DNA of 11,210 nt from Pelagibacteraceae bacterium AG-339-N18 (GTDB taxonomy: Bacteria > Pseudomonadota > Alphaproteobacteria > Pelagibacterales > Pelagibacteraceae). This document shows, in pieces, positions 1 to 6,362 of the stretch. The position numbers and the translations under genes were made by a program. Position 1 is the first letter of the stretch. Every line of letters begins with the position of its first letter. Where the stretch lies: assembly GCA_003282055.1 (NCBI GenBank), contig QCAD01000025.1, positions 1 to 11,210 of the forward strand, read 5' to 3'. Under the pieces are notes generated by a model. That model was not told where the DNA came from. It did not search any database and saw only the letters and a list, made by a program, of their open reading frames with translations.

Positions 1-1231
1 TTTTTTGTAATTTATTCTCGATGTTTTCATAGCCTCTATCTAAATGATAGATTCGATGAATTCTTGATTCACCGTTTGAAACCATTGCTCCCAAAACAAG
101 TGCTACAGATGCTCTTAAATCACTAGACATCAGCTCCGCGCCTATAAATTTTGTTTTCCCCTGAATAATAGCTTTATTTTTTATCACATCTATTTTTGCA
201 CCTAGTCTACGCAGTTCGGCAACATGCATAAATCTGTTTTCAAAAATATTTTCTGTAATTGAACTTTGGCCATTTGCTTTACACATTAAAACCATTAATT
301 GTGATTGCATATCTGTTGAAACACCCGGGTACTCTTTGGTTTTAATATTCTTAATTGGTTTTATATTTTCAGGTCCTTTAATCAAAATTCTTTTTTCAGT
401 AATTTGAATCTTTGCACCAAACCTTTTTAGTAGATTTAATTCAGTTGTAATTATTTTTGGGTCAAAATTAACTATTTCCAAATTTCCTTTTGAAATCGTA
501 GCTGCAATACAAAAGGTTCCTGCCTCAATTCTATCAGGCATAACTGAATAATTGATTTTATTCAACGAGTTCACTCCAGTAATCTTGCACTTTCTTCCAT
601 ACCAAATTATTTTCGCTCCTGCTGAATTTAAAAAGTTTGTTAGATCTTTGATTTCAGGTTCAATCGCACAATTTTTTAAAATTGTAGTGCCTTTTGCTAG
701 GCACGCAGCAATTATTGAATTTTCTGTAGCACCAACACTAATTTTTGGGAATTTAATAACTTTTCCTTTTAGTTTGCCTTTAGATTTAGCAATAATATAT
801 CCATCTTTTAAAATATATTTCATACCTAGTTTTTTTAAGGAGTCTAAGTGATAATTGATTGGTCTTGCTCCAATTAAACATCCGCCAGGTAAAGATATTT
901 TTGCTTGATAATATTTTGAAATTAAAGGCCCTAATACTAAAATTGAACCTCTCATTGTTTTAACAAGAGAATAACCAGCAAATGTTTTTATTTTTTTTTT
1001 ATTATGTATTTTTGCAGTTCTTTTATCTTTTGATAAAATAATTTTTGAGCCAAGAGATTTTAACAAACCTAACATTGTGTCTATGTCCTTAACTTTTGGT
1101 AAATTCCTAATTTCTACCGGATGGTCAAATAATAGAGTTGCCGCTAAAATTGGAAGTGAGGAGTTTTTTGATCCAGAAATTTTTACCTTGCCCCTTACCT
1201 TACAAGGACCATTAATAGAGAACTTATCCAT
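1..1231 (-). CDS. murA: UDP-N-acetylglucosamine 1-carboxyvinyltransferase (C-terminus cut by window edge)
   Basis: First committed step of peptidoglycan synthesis: transfers enolpyruvate from PEP to UDP-GlcNAc in the cytoplasm. I translated 410 codons without a stop down to base 2; the family is about 420 residues, so only about ten C-terminal residues lie outside the window. Visible family motifs are SGSKNSSLPILAA (K22, N23 substrate contacts), TMRGSILVLGPL (R94), the catalytic loop LPGGCLIGARP with Cys118 (fosfomycin-sensitive Cys type), YPGVSTDMQ with the general-base Asp307, and HLDRGYENIE (R399) near the end. The ATG at 1231 lies three bases after the dcd stop with no Shine-Dalgarno sequence, which suggests translation coupled to dcd. 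The only oddity is a 10-A run in the coding strand (991-1000). Very sure of the identity. Confidence 0.97.
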   Translation of the reverse strand, partial: MDKFSINGPCKVRGKVKISGSKNSSLPILAATLLFDHPVEIRNLPKVKDIDTMLGLLKSLGSKIILSKDKRTAKIHNKKKIKTFAGYSLVKTMRGSILVLGPLISKYYQAKISLPGGCLIGARPINYHLDSLKKLGMKYILKDGYIIAKSKGKLKGKVIKFPKISVGATENSIIAACLAKGTTILKNCAIEPEIKDLTNFLNSAGAKIIWYGRKCKITGVNSLNKINYSVMPDRIEAGTFCIAATISKGNLEIVNFDPKIITTELNLLKRFGAKIQITEKRILIKGPENIKPIKNIKTKEYPGVSTDMQSQLMVLMCKANGQSSITENIFENRFMHVAELRRLGAKIDVIKNKAIIQGKTKFIGAELMSSDLRASVALVLGAMVSNGESRIHRIYHLDRGYENIENKLQK

Positions 1232-1234
1232 AAA

Positions 1235-1795
1235 TTATTTTTTAATTTTAGCAACTTGAATAGTTGTTTGACCCTGATATTTGCCTTTCTTAGACTTATA
1301 CGTAGTTTCTGGCTGACTGTCCGATTTAAAAAACAAAAATTGAGCTATACCTTCATTAGAATAGATTTTTGCTGGGTTAGGTGTAGTATTGCTAAGTTCA
1401 ATTACAATGTTTCCCTCAAACTCATTCTCTATTGGTGTTACGTTACAAATTATTCCAGTTCTTGCATAAGTACTTTTTCCAACGCAAATACATAAAACGT
1501 CTTTTGGTATTCTAAAATATTCAACTGTTTTTGCTAAAACAAATGAATTAGGTGGAATGATGCAATAAGATCCTTTTCTTTCTATAAAATTATCATCGGA
1601 AAAGTTTTTTGGATCGACTAAAGAACTATTTACATTTGTAAATATTCTGTATTCATCTGAAATTCTAACATCATAACCCATACTACTTAATCCATAAGAT
1701 ATTTTTCCTTCTGAAATTTGATGATCTAAAAATGGCTCAATCATATTATGCTCTTTACACATTTTTTTTATCCACGTATCAGGCTGGATAGACAT
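1235..1795 (-). CDS. dcd: dCTP deaminase
   Basis: Deaminates dCTP to dUTP, the precursor route to dUMP and thymidylate, in the cytoplasm as a trimer. The 186 residues match the alphaproteobacterial/rickettsial form of the family: start MSIQPDTWI, then [13 protein letters not shown] (33-44), then the active-site segment [10 protein letters not shown] (106-115; S108 and R112 correspond to the E. coli GRSSLARLG residues, with Lys for the first Arg), and [14 protein letters not shown] with the catalytic glutamate E133. The C-terminal KYQGQT (172-177) is the nucleotide-binding tail seen in this subfamily. The length is normal (E. coli 193). Its ATG overlaps the stop of the upstream 33-residue gene (TAATG), and murA follows after three bases, so one transcript is likely. 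A bifunctional dCTP deaminase/dUTPase cannot be excluded from sequence alone, but simple Dcd is the better fit. Confidence 0.95.
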   Translation of the reverse strand: MSIQPDTWIKKMCKEHNMIEPFLDHQISEGKISYGLSSMGYDVRISDEYRIFTNVNSSLVDPKNFSDDNFIERKGSYCIIPPNSFVLAKTVEYFRIPKDVLCICVGKSTYARTGIICNVTPIENEFEGNIVIELSNTTPNPAKIYSNEGIAQFLFFKSDSQPETTYKSKKGKYQGQTTIQVAKIKK

Positions 1796-1896
1796 TATTT
1801 ATTCTTCTTCTTATTTCTTTTTTGAAAAAGCTTTCTTTTTTTTAAATTTTTTCTCAGAGCTAAACTTAGGCGCTCATTTTTGTCTTTTGTTATCAT
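1795..1896 (-). CDS. 33-residue basic microprotein, function unknown
   Basis: A small frame, below common annotation length cut-offs, fills the gap between the 66-residue gene and dcd. It starts with [18 protein letters not shown] and ends in a Lys/Asn/Arg tail; 15 of 33 residues are Lys or Arg. Its ATG (1896) overlaps the upstream stop as ATGA, and its TAA (1797-1795) overlaps the dcd ATG as TAATG. Overlaps at both ends are hard to explain unless the frame is translated. The core [14 protein letters not shown] (9-22) reads as a basic amphipathic helix. From memory, short proteins with an R-L-x-x-A-L-R-x-N-L-x-x-R-K core are common in alphaproteobacteria, but I could not check this. A nucleic-acid or ribosome contact is a guess from charge; coupling of dcd translation is the other possible role. 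Confidence 0.7.
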   Translation of the reverse strand: MITKDKNERLSLALRKNLKKRKLFQKRNKKKNK

Positions 1897-2093
1897 TCTT
1901 TGTTTGGGTTTGTGAGGAAGTCTAAAGTAATTGGTTTAGATGCATCTAAAGTTTTTTCATTATTTTCATTTTTTTTACCACCTTCTTTTGCTAAACGTTT
2001 TGCTTTTTTTTCAGCAAGTTTTTTCTCTCTTTTGGCTTGCTTCTCCATAAGTTTAGCGCTCTTAGTTGATTTATAATCGTAATGAATGCCCAT
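1893..2093 (-). CDS. 66-residue lysine-rich protein, function unknown
   Basis: Not recognised as a named family. The protein opens with MGIHYDYKSTKSAKLM, runs through a long charged stretch of K/R/E/A repeats (about 14-41, probably one continuous helix with coiled-coil character), then a short Asn/Glu linker and a less charged tail, [14 protein letters not shown] (53-66), which looks like a conserved docking segment rather than random sequence. About 16 residues are Lys. It has no signal peptide or membrane segment, so it is probably cytoplasmic. A clear AAGGA Shine-Dalgarno sits six bases before the ATG, the only strong one I found here, and marks this as the first gene of the 66-aa / 33-aa / dcd / murA operon. 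Its TGA overlaps the next ATG (ATGA). A nucleic-acid-binding role is possible from charge but unproven. Confidence 0.75.
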   Translation of the reverse strand: MGIHYDYKSTKSAKLMEKQAKREKKLAEKKAKRLAKEGGKKNENNEKTLDASKPITLDFLTNPNKE

Positions 2094-2099
2094 AAAATA

Positions 2100-2104
2100 T
2101 CCTT
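2100..2104 (-). promoter_or_regulatory. Shine-Dalgarno site of the dcd-murA operon
   Basis: AAGGA on the minus strand, six bases from the ATG at 2093. It stands out because the other genes in the window have weak or no recognisable ribosome-binding sites, and it fixes the start of the 66-residue protein. Confidence 0.7.
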
Positions 2105-2115
2105 ATTAGATATAA

Positions 2116-2142
2116 ATCATAATTAACAAAAAATTAAGGCAA
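2116..2142 (-). promoter_or_regulatory. Candidate promoter for the 66-aa / dcd / murA operon
   Basis: On the minus strand, TTGCCT (2142-2137) and TATGAT (2121-2116) resemble -35 and -10 elements, but with a short 15-base spacer. The position, 23-50 bases before the first start codon, is right. In such AT-rich DNA the match is weak evidence. Confidence 0.3.
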
Positions 2143-2146
2143 TAAT

Positions 2147-2173
2147 TTGAAAAAAATGCTTTATTGTTAATAA
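2147..2173 (+). promoter_or_regulatory. Candidate promoter for tRNA-Thr
   Basis: TTGAAA (2147-2152) is a good -35 match. The -10 could be TAATAA (2168-2173, spacer 15) or TAAAAC (2171-2176, spacer 18). Transcription would start about 8-12 bases before the mature tRNA 5' end, a normal short leader for RNase P processing. The site overlaps the divergent operon's regulatory region. Confidence 0.4.
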
Positions 2174-2192
2174 AACACAATTTGTAATTATC

Positions 2193-2266
2193 GCTCCTGT
2201 AGTTAAATGGCATAACAAGTCCTTGGTAAGGATTAGTTCCCTGGTCAGTACAGGGTGGGAGCACCA
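2193..2266 (+). tRNA. tRNA-Thr (anticodon GGT), atypical T-loop
   Basis: Full cloverleaf folded by hand. The acceptor stem 2193-2199/2256-2262 has 7 pairs, the last two wobble. The D-stem GTTA/TAAC (2202-2205/2213-2216) encloses loop AATGGCA with the G18-G19 pair. The anticodon stem AGTCC/GGATT (2218-2222/2230-2234) encloses loop TTGGTAA with anticodon GGT at 2225-2227. The variable loop is 4 bases, the T-stem CCCTG/CAGGG (2239-2243/2251-2255) is perfect, the discriminator is A and CCA is encoded. G1-C72, C2-G71 and GGU are threonine identity elements in E. coli; the anticodon loop also matches the E. coli Thr(GGU) loop. It should read ACU and ACC. The oddity is the T-loop GTCAGTA in place of the usual TTCRANY: T55 and C56 remain but position 54 is G and 58 is G. 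It abuts the convergent membrane-protein gene with no spacer. Confidence 0.88.
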
Positions 2267-2291
2267 TTATTTATTATAAAATAATTTTCTT
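2266..2291 (+). terminator. Possible AT-only terminator after tRNA-Thr
   Basis: ATTATTT (2266-2272) and AAATAAT (2279-2285) pair over a six-base loop and run into TTTTCTT. The shape is that of an intrinsic terminator for the plus-strand tRNA transcript, but the stem has no G-C pair and would be weak. It lies inside the last codons of the opposing membrane-protein gene. Confidence 0.3.
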
Positions 2292-2989
2292 AGAAAAATT
2301 GAAATTAATACTAAACTAAAAAATGCCAAAATTGGGATATATATACTTTGAGAAAAAATAATATCACTTAATTTTGGAACTTTTGAATTTTCTTCAATAA
2401 TTTTTTCTAAACCATCTCCAACTGAAACTGCTAAAAAAATTTGAGGAATAATTCCAATAAACGTTGCGAAGAAAAAATTAGAAATCTTTACGTTAAAAAG
2501 AGTTGGCAATAGACAGCTTAGTTGCCAGGGAACTCCTCCAATAAATCGATAAATTAATAAATAATTAAATTCTGAATTTTTAAATTTAATTTCAAGTTTT
2601 TTAAATCTGCTTAAAAATTTATCTTTAATAATGTCTTTCAAAAAATAATTTCCAAAGACATAAAGAAAAGTTGCACCTATGCTCAAACCTAAAACTACAA
2701 CAATAGTTCCAACCCATTTTCCTAAGATGAAGCCACCAATAAGAGCAATTGGTGATCCAAATCCTAAGAAAGGAAATACCCATAATATAGTCAAAAGTAG
2801 AAAAATTGAAGATATCAAAAGTAAGTTGGAATTTTTTAGTTCTAGAAAATATAATCTATTTTCTTTTATGAACTCGTATGATGTTATTTCCTGTAGACTA
2901 AATTTTGAGAAAAAAAAAATTAAAAATATGGTTACTAAAACACAGTAAGATAAACCAATAAATAATTTAATTTTTTTAGTTTTTTCCAT
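2267..2989 (-). CDS. TVP38/TMEM64 (DedA-superfamily, VTT domain) inner-membrane protein
   Basis: A polytopic membrane protein of 240 residues. Hydrophobic segments lie at about 9-28, 56-77, 80-115 (re-entrant-like, GSPIALIGGFILG followed by GLSIGATFLYVFGNY), 165-191 and 214-235. The VTT-domain signature is visible: a Gly/Ala-rich segment, then YRFIGGVPWQLSCLLPTLFN (147-166, with the Arg and Pro residues conserved in this family), then a FIGIIPQIFLAVSVGDGL segment (177-194). Family members are implicated in lipid or undecaprenyl-phosphate transport and envelope homeostasis; the substrate here cannot be read from the sequence. The gene stands alone, divergent from rpmH (90 bases) and convergent with tRNA-Thr, whose CCA end touches its TAA stop. 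I found no convincing promoter of its own. Confidence 0.85.
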   Translation of the reverse strand: MEKTKKIKLFIGLSYCVLVTIFLIFFFSKFSLQEITSYEFIKENRLYFLELKNSNLLLISSIFLLLTILWVFPFLGFGSPIALIGGFILGKWVGTIVVVLGLSIGATFLYVFGNYFLKDIIKDKFLSRFKKLEIKFKNSEFNYLLIYRFIGGVPWQLSCLLPTLFNVKISNFFFATFIGIIPQIFLAVSVGDGLEKIIEENSKVPKLSDIIFSQSIYIPILAFFSLVLISIFLRKLFYNK

Positions 2990-3019
2990 TATAAACTATC
3001 GTAATTTAAAATCTTATAT

Positions 3020-3048
3020 TTGCTATTTATATATTTAATTACTATAAA
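3020..3048 (+). promoter_or_regulatory. Sigma-70-like promoter of the rpmH operon
   Basis: TTGCTA (3020-3025), an exact 17-base spacer, then TATAAA (3043-3048): 4/6 and 5/6 matches to consensus. Transcription would begin near 3055, giving a leader of about 25 bases before the rpmH ATG. This is the best promoter-like sequence in the window and sits where the long plus-strand gene run begins. Confidence 0.6.
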
Positions 3049-3079
3049 GATCGAAATTTTAATAAATTAAAGTCACTTT

Positions 3080-3220
3080 ATGAAAAGAACATACCAGCCA
3101 TCTAAAATTAAAAGAGCTAGAAAACATGGTTTTAGATCTAAAATGAAAACAAAGGGTGGAAAAAAACTTTTAGCAAGAAGAAGAGCTAGAGGCAGAAAAT
3201 CATTAACTGTGTCAGGTTAA
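3080..3220 (+). CDS. rpmH: 50S ribosomal protein L34
   Basis: A 46-residue, very basic ribosomal protein. The start [19 protein letters not shown], the middle [18 protein letters not shown] and the end LTVSG follow the L34 family along its whole length, which equals the usual length. It binds 23S rRNA in the large subunit. The gene sits 25 bases or so after the predicted transcription start and three bases before rnpA, the conserved bacterial rpmH-rnpA pair. There is no clear Shine-Dalgarno (AAAGTCACTTT precedes the ATG). The neighbouring origin gene dnaA seen in many other bacteria is absent here, as is usual in alphaproteobacteria. Confidence 0.98.
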   Translation: MKRTYQPSKIKRARKHGFRSKMKTKGGKKLLARRRARGRKSLTVSG

Positions 3221-3223
3221 TCG

Positions 3224-3565
3224 ATGAAAAGCAAACTGCTTGCTCTTTCAAAAAATGAAGAATTCAGATCTTTACTGAAAAGTAAAAAAGCAGCAAATAA
3301 ATATGTAACGATTTTTTTTGGGCGTCTTAATAATAAAAATAAAAATAATTTAAATATATCGTTTGTAACAAAAAAAAAAATCGGAAATGCTGTAATGCGA
3401 AATAAAGTAAAAAGAAGACTTAGAAATATAATGAATGATGCATATAAAAAAATATCAATAAATTTAGATTATTCATATCTTGTTATTGCTAAGTCAACTA
3501 TGCTAAATAATGAGTTTAAAAAGATAAAAGAAACTTTGTTTCTTGAATTTGAAAAAATAAAATAA
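3224..3565 (+). CDS. rnpA: Ribonuclease P protein component
   Basis: Protein subunit of RNase P, which binds the catalytic RNA and pre-tRNA 5' leaders. Of 113 residues, the diagnostic RNR motif is at 55-68 (NAVMRNKVKRRLRN), within the family fold: an N-terminal FRSLLKSKKAANK helix region (14-26), a FFGRL strand (31-35), ISFVTKKKIG (45-54) and the C-terminal SYLVIAKSTM strand (84-93). The length is normal. It follows rpmH by three bases and its TAA overlaps the yidD ATG by one base (TAATG). The coding strand contains an 11-A run at 3370-3380, encoding the Lys stretch before the RNR motif. Confidence 0.97.
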   Translation: MKSKLLALSKNEEFRSLLKSKKAANKYVTIFFGRLNNKNKNNLNISFVTKKKIGNAVMRNKVKRRLRNIMNDAYKKISINLDYSYLVIAKSTMLNNEFKKIKETLFLEFEKIK

Positions 3566-3804
3566 TGAATTTTGCAACATATACATTAATCAAATTAATT
3601 ACATTTTATAAATATCTGGTTAGTCCTTTAATTGGTCATTCATGTAGATATCTACCAACTTGTTCAGAATATAGTATTGAAGCACTCAAAACGTTTGGTT
3701 TTTTTAAGGGTCTTTTATTGAGCTTTAAAAGAATTTTGTCATGTCATCCTTGGAATAACGGAGGATTTGATCCAGTAAAAAAAAATATTAAGGTTAAAAA
3801 ATAA
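3565..3804 (+). CDS. yidD: Membrane protein insertion efficiency factor YidD
   Basis: A small (79-residue) amphipathic inner-membrane-associated protein that assists YidC-dependent insertion. The whole family pattern is present: LIKLITFYKYLVSPLIG (8-24), then HSCRYLPTCSEYSIEAL (25-41) with C27 and C33, then KGLLLSFKRILSCHPWNNGG (48-67) with C60, and FDPV (68-71). It is joined on both sides by one-base TAATG overlaps, to rnpA before and yidC after, which implies coupled translation of the three. Identity is clear from the cysteine pattern and context. Confidence 0.96.
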   Translation: MNFATYTLIKLITFYKYLVSPLIGHSCRYLPTCSEYSIEALKTFGFFKGLLLSFKRILSCHPWNNGGFDPVKKNIKVKK

Positions 3805-5483
3805 TGGACTCAAAAAATACGATTGCTGCTATAGCATTGTCATCAGCTGTAATAGTTTTATATTCATTATTCTTTGTTCCAGAGAAGCCAGTGATAAATC
3901 AAAATTCAGTTGAAAAAAAAAAAATTGAGCAAAGCACAGACACTCCTTCTTTAGATCAAAAAGAAAATTTAGTAAAAGTTTCTAGAGAAGATGCTCTAAA
4001 TGAAAATGAGAGAGTAGGCTTTGAAAATGAGAACATTATAGGTTCCATATCTTTAAAGGGAGCTGCAATAGATGACTTAACATTTAAGAATTATAATCTT
4101 GAACTTGGAGGAGATAAAAAAATAACTTTACTAGGTCCTAGAAATATTGAGGAGGGTTACTTGATCGAGAGTGGTTTTGTCACTTCAGATAAAAATATTG
4201 ATATACCTAATTCAGAAACAATTTGGTCAATAAAAGGAAGTAAAAAATTGACTGAGAGTTCGCCTATAAGTTTATCTTGGACCAACGATCAAGGTATTAC
4301 TTTTAAAAAAGAAATTTTTTTGGATGATAAATACTTATTTTCGATAAAGCAAAGTGTCATTAACTCAACAAATAACAAATATGAATTTTATTCCTATGGT
4401 CAAATAATAAGAAATGAGATTCCTGATATTATTGATTTTTTAATACTTCACGAGGGACTTATCGCAACTCTAGATGAAGAATTAATTGAACAGGATTATG
4501 ATGATATTCAGGAAAAAAAGTTTACTAGAACTGCTCAAAAAGGTTGGTTAGGAATAAGTGACAAATACTGGATATCATCTTTGATACCCCCAAAAAACAA
4601 AGAATTTAAAACTACGTTTGACTATAAAGATAAATTCAGAGCTAATTTTATTGCAACAGAGCCTCTTGAGTTAAATGCGAATAGTTCAATAGAGGAAAAA
4701 TTACAGGTAATAGTTGCAGCCAAAAGAGTGGACGTGATTGATGGCTACGCAAAATCTCTTTCAATAGATAAATTTGATTTAGTAATTGATTGGGGTTTTT
4801 TATATTTCATAACTAAACCTCTATTTTTTGGTATCGATTATTTTTTTAAACTACTGGGTAATTATGGTTTAGCAATTATAGCTATTACAATTTGCATTCG
4901 ACTGGTTTTTTTTCCTTTAGCAAACTTTTCTTTTAGAAGTATGGCAAAGATGAAGGCGCTTACTCCAGAAATGACAAGATTAAAAGAGCTTCATAAAAAC
5001 GATAAGATGAAATTACAACAGGAAATGATGGCTCTTTACAAAAAAGAACAGGTAAATCCGATGTCTGGGTGTCTCCCTATTCTGATACAAATACCGGTCT
5101 TTTTTGCTTTATATAAAGTTTTATTCGTAACAATAGAGATGAGACATATGCCATTTTATGGCTGGATTCATGATTTGAGTGAAAGAGACCCTACAAGTAT
5201 ATTTAATTTATTTGGACTGCTTCCTTACGATGTTCCTTCATTTTTAATGATTGGCGCGTGGCCTGTTGCAATGGGAGTGTCTATGTGGGTGCAACAAAAA
5301 TTAAATCCTGCTCCAACAGATCCAATGCAAGCAAAAATATTTATGTTTTTTCCACTTTTTTTAACTGTGATACTTGCACCATTCCCAAGTGGACTAGTAA
5401 TTTATTGGACAGTTAATAACATTTTGACTATGGCCCAACAGTTATTCATCATGAAAAGAACAACAGTTAAAACTGTTACTTAA
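3804..5483 (+). CDS. yidC: Membrane protein insertase YidC (Oxa1 family)
   Basis: Inserts and folds inner-membrane proteins, alone or with SecYEG. The 559 residues have the gram-negative layout: an N-terminal TM anchor (6-25), a Lys/Glu-rich linker (33-75), a periplasmic beta-sandwich domain (about 76-310), and the conserved five-helix C-terminal core from about 325. In the core, R366 (ICIRLVFFPL) matches the functionally important groove arginine of E. coli YidC, even in number. The cytoplasmic helical hairpin is at about 378-418 (MAKMKALTPEM, QEMMALYKKEQVNPMSGC), followed by PILIQIPVFFALYKVL (425-440) and the last helices ending in PSGLVIYWTVNNILTMAQQ (528-546). A 12-A run at 3913-3924 encodes the Lys cluster in the linker. 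It overlaps yidD by one base. Confidence 0.98.
   Translation: MDSKNTIAAIALSSAVIVLYSLFFVPEKPVINQNSVEKKKIEQSTDTPSLDQKENLVKVSREDALNENERVGFENENIIGSISLKGAAIDDLTFKNYNLELGGDKKITLLGPRNIEEGYLIESGFVTSDKNIDIPNSETIWSIKGSKKLTESSPISLSWTNDQGITFKKEIFLDDKYLFSIKQSVINSTNNKYEFYSYGQIIRNEIPDIIDFLILHEGLIATLDEELIEQDYDDIQEKKFTRTAQKGWLGISDKYWISSLIPPKNKEFKTTFDYKDKFRANFIATEPLELNANSSIEEKLQVIVAAKRVDVIDGYAKSLSIDKFDLVIDWGFLYFITKPLFFGIDYFFKLLGNYGLAIIAITICIRLVFFPLANFSFRSMAKMKALTPEMTRLKELHKNDKMKLQQEMMALYKKEQVNPMSGCLPILIQIPVFFALYKVLFVTIEMRHMPFYGWIHDLSERDPTSIFNLFGLLPYDVPSFLMIGAWPVAMGVSMWVQQKLNPAPTDPMQAKIFMFFPLFLTVILAPFPSGLVIYWTVNNILTMAQQLFIMKRTTVKTVT
5462..5477 (+). other. Small inverted repeat at the 3' end of yidC
   Basis: AACAGT (5462-5467) and ACTGTT (5472-5477) can form a six-pair hairpin with a TAAA loop, within the last codons of yidC. 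No T-tract follows, so it is not a proper intrinsic terminator. It could be a weak pause or 3'-end stabilising element before the 30-base gap to argB, or chance. Confidence 0.25.
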
Positions 5484-5513
5484 AATTTTGAATTACTTCA
5501 AAACATTTGATAA

Positions 5514-6362
5514 ATGGATTTAAAAAAGATACTTCCCAAAAATGGACCTCCAATAAATGAGGTATCCAAATACATAGAAAAATATAAAAACGACTTAATT
5601 GTTATCAAATACGGAGGAAATGTTTTTATAGACAGAAATATTTTTGATAACTTTATTGCAGATATAAAAATACTGAATAATTTAGGTATCTCAATTGCTG
5701 TTGTGCACGGTGGAGGTCCAAGAATTAAAAGAGAATTAGATAAATCAAATATTCAATCGAAGTTTATTAGAGGTTTGAGGGTAACTGATAAGAATATAAT
5801 AAGTATTGTCGAAAATGTATTAATTGATTTTAATAATGATATTGTTAATTCTTTAAAGAAACATGGAACTAATGCTGTCTCAATGCACACAAAAAAAAAT
5901 AATATTATCACAGTAATCCCTGAGGCCAAAGAACTTGGTTATGTAGGAACACCAAAAGAAATAAATACTAACATTATAGAGGAAGTAATTAATATGAACC
6001 AGGTTCCTATAATTTCACCTTTAGGCTTAGATATTAATAATAAAACATATAATATTAATGGTGACACAGCCGCTGGTGCAATTGCTAAATCATTGAAATC
6101 TAGAAGACTTCTTTTAATGACAAATGTTAAAGGAGTTTTAAATAAAGAAAAAAAACTAATTGAGGAAATTACCTCATCAAAAATTTTAAAGATGATTCAA
6201 GACAATACTATTACTGAAGGTATGATACCTAAAATAAATACTTGTCTGGACGCAGTTAATAATGGAGTTACTGCAGTTGGAATTATTGATGGAAGAAAAA
6301 AACACTCTGTATTATTCGAAATTTTTTCTGACAAGGGTTCTGGCACTTTAATAAGAAAATGA
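5514..6362 (+). CDS. argB: Acetylglutamate kinase
   Basis: Second step of arginine synthesis: phosphorylates N-acetylglutamate in the cytoplasm. The 282 residues carry all amino-acid-kinase motifs: VIKYGGNV (30-37, K32 phosphate-binding), AVVHGGGPRI (62-71), FIRGLRVTD (84-92, R89), YNINGDTAAGAIAKSL (179-194, N182/D184), LMTNVKGVL (201-209) and EGMIPK (235-240, K240). The N-terminal extension before KYGG (about 29 residues) resembles the helix found in arginine-feedback-regulated hexameric enzymes, so arginine inhibition is likely but inferred. It starts 30 bases after yidC and ends in an ATGA overlap with the HAD gene. In many alphaproteobacteria, engB (yihA) lies between yidC and argB; it is missing here. 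Confidence 0.96.
   Translation: MDLKKILPKNGPPINEVSKYIEKYKNDLIVIKYGGNVFIDRNIFDNFIADIKILNNLGISIAVVHGGGPRIKRELDKSNIQSKFIRGLRVTDKNIISIVENVLIDFNNDIVNSLKKHGTNAVSMHTKKNNIITVIPEAKELGYVGTPKEINTNIIEEVINMNQVPIISPLGLDINNKTYNINGDTAAGAIAKSLKSRRLLLMTNVKGVLNKEKKLIEEITSSKILKMIQDNTITEGMIPKINTCLDAVNNGVTAVGIIDGRKKHSVLFEIFSDKGSGTLIRK

Noticed and set aside
552..1259. Open frames on the plus strand opposite murA (552-851 and 1077-1259)
   Set aside because: They lie antisense to a continuous, motif-complete murA frame, show no family resemblance and have low-complexity Phe/Ile-rich composition typical of antisense AT-rich DNA.
1256..1495. Plus-strand frame opposite dcd
   Set aside because: Antisense to the dCTP deaminase active-site region, with no recognisable motif or ribosome-binding site.
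2679..2948. Plus-strand frame opposite the TVP38-like gene
   Set aside because: A mirror of a membrane-protein coding strand, without start signals or similarity to anything I recognise.
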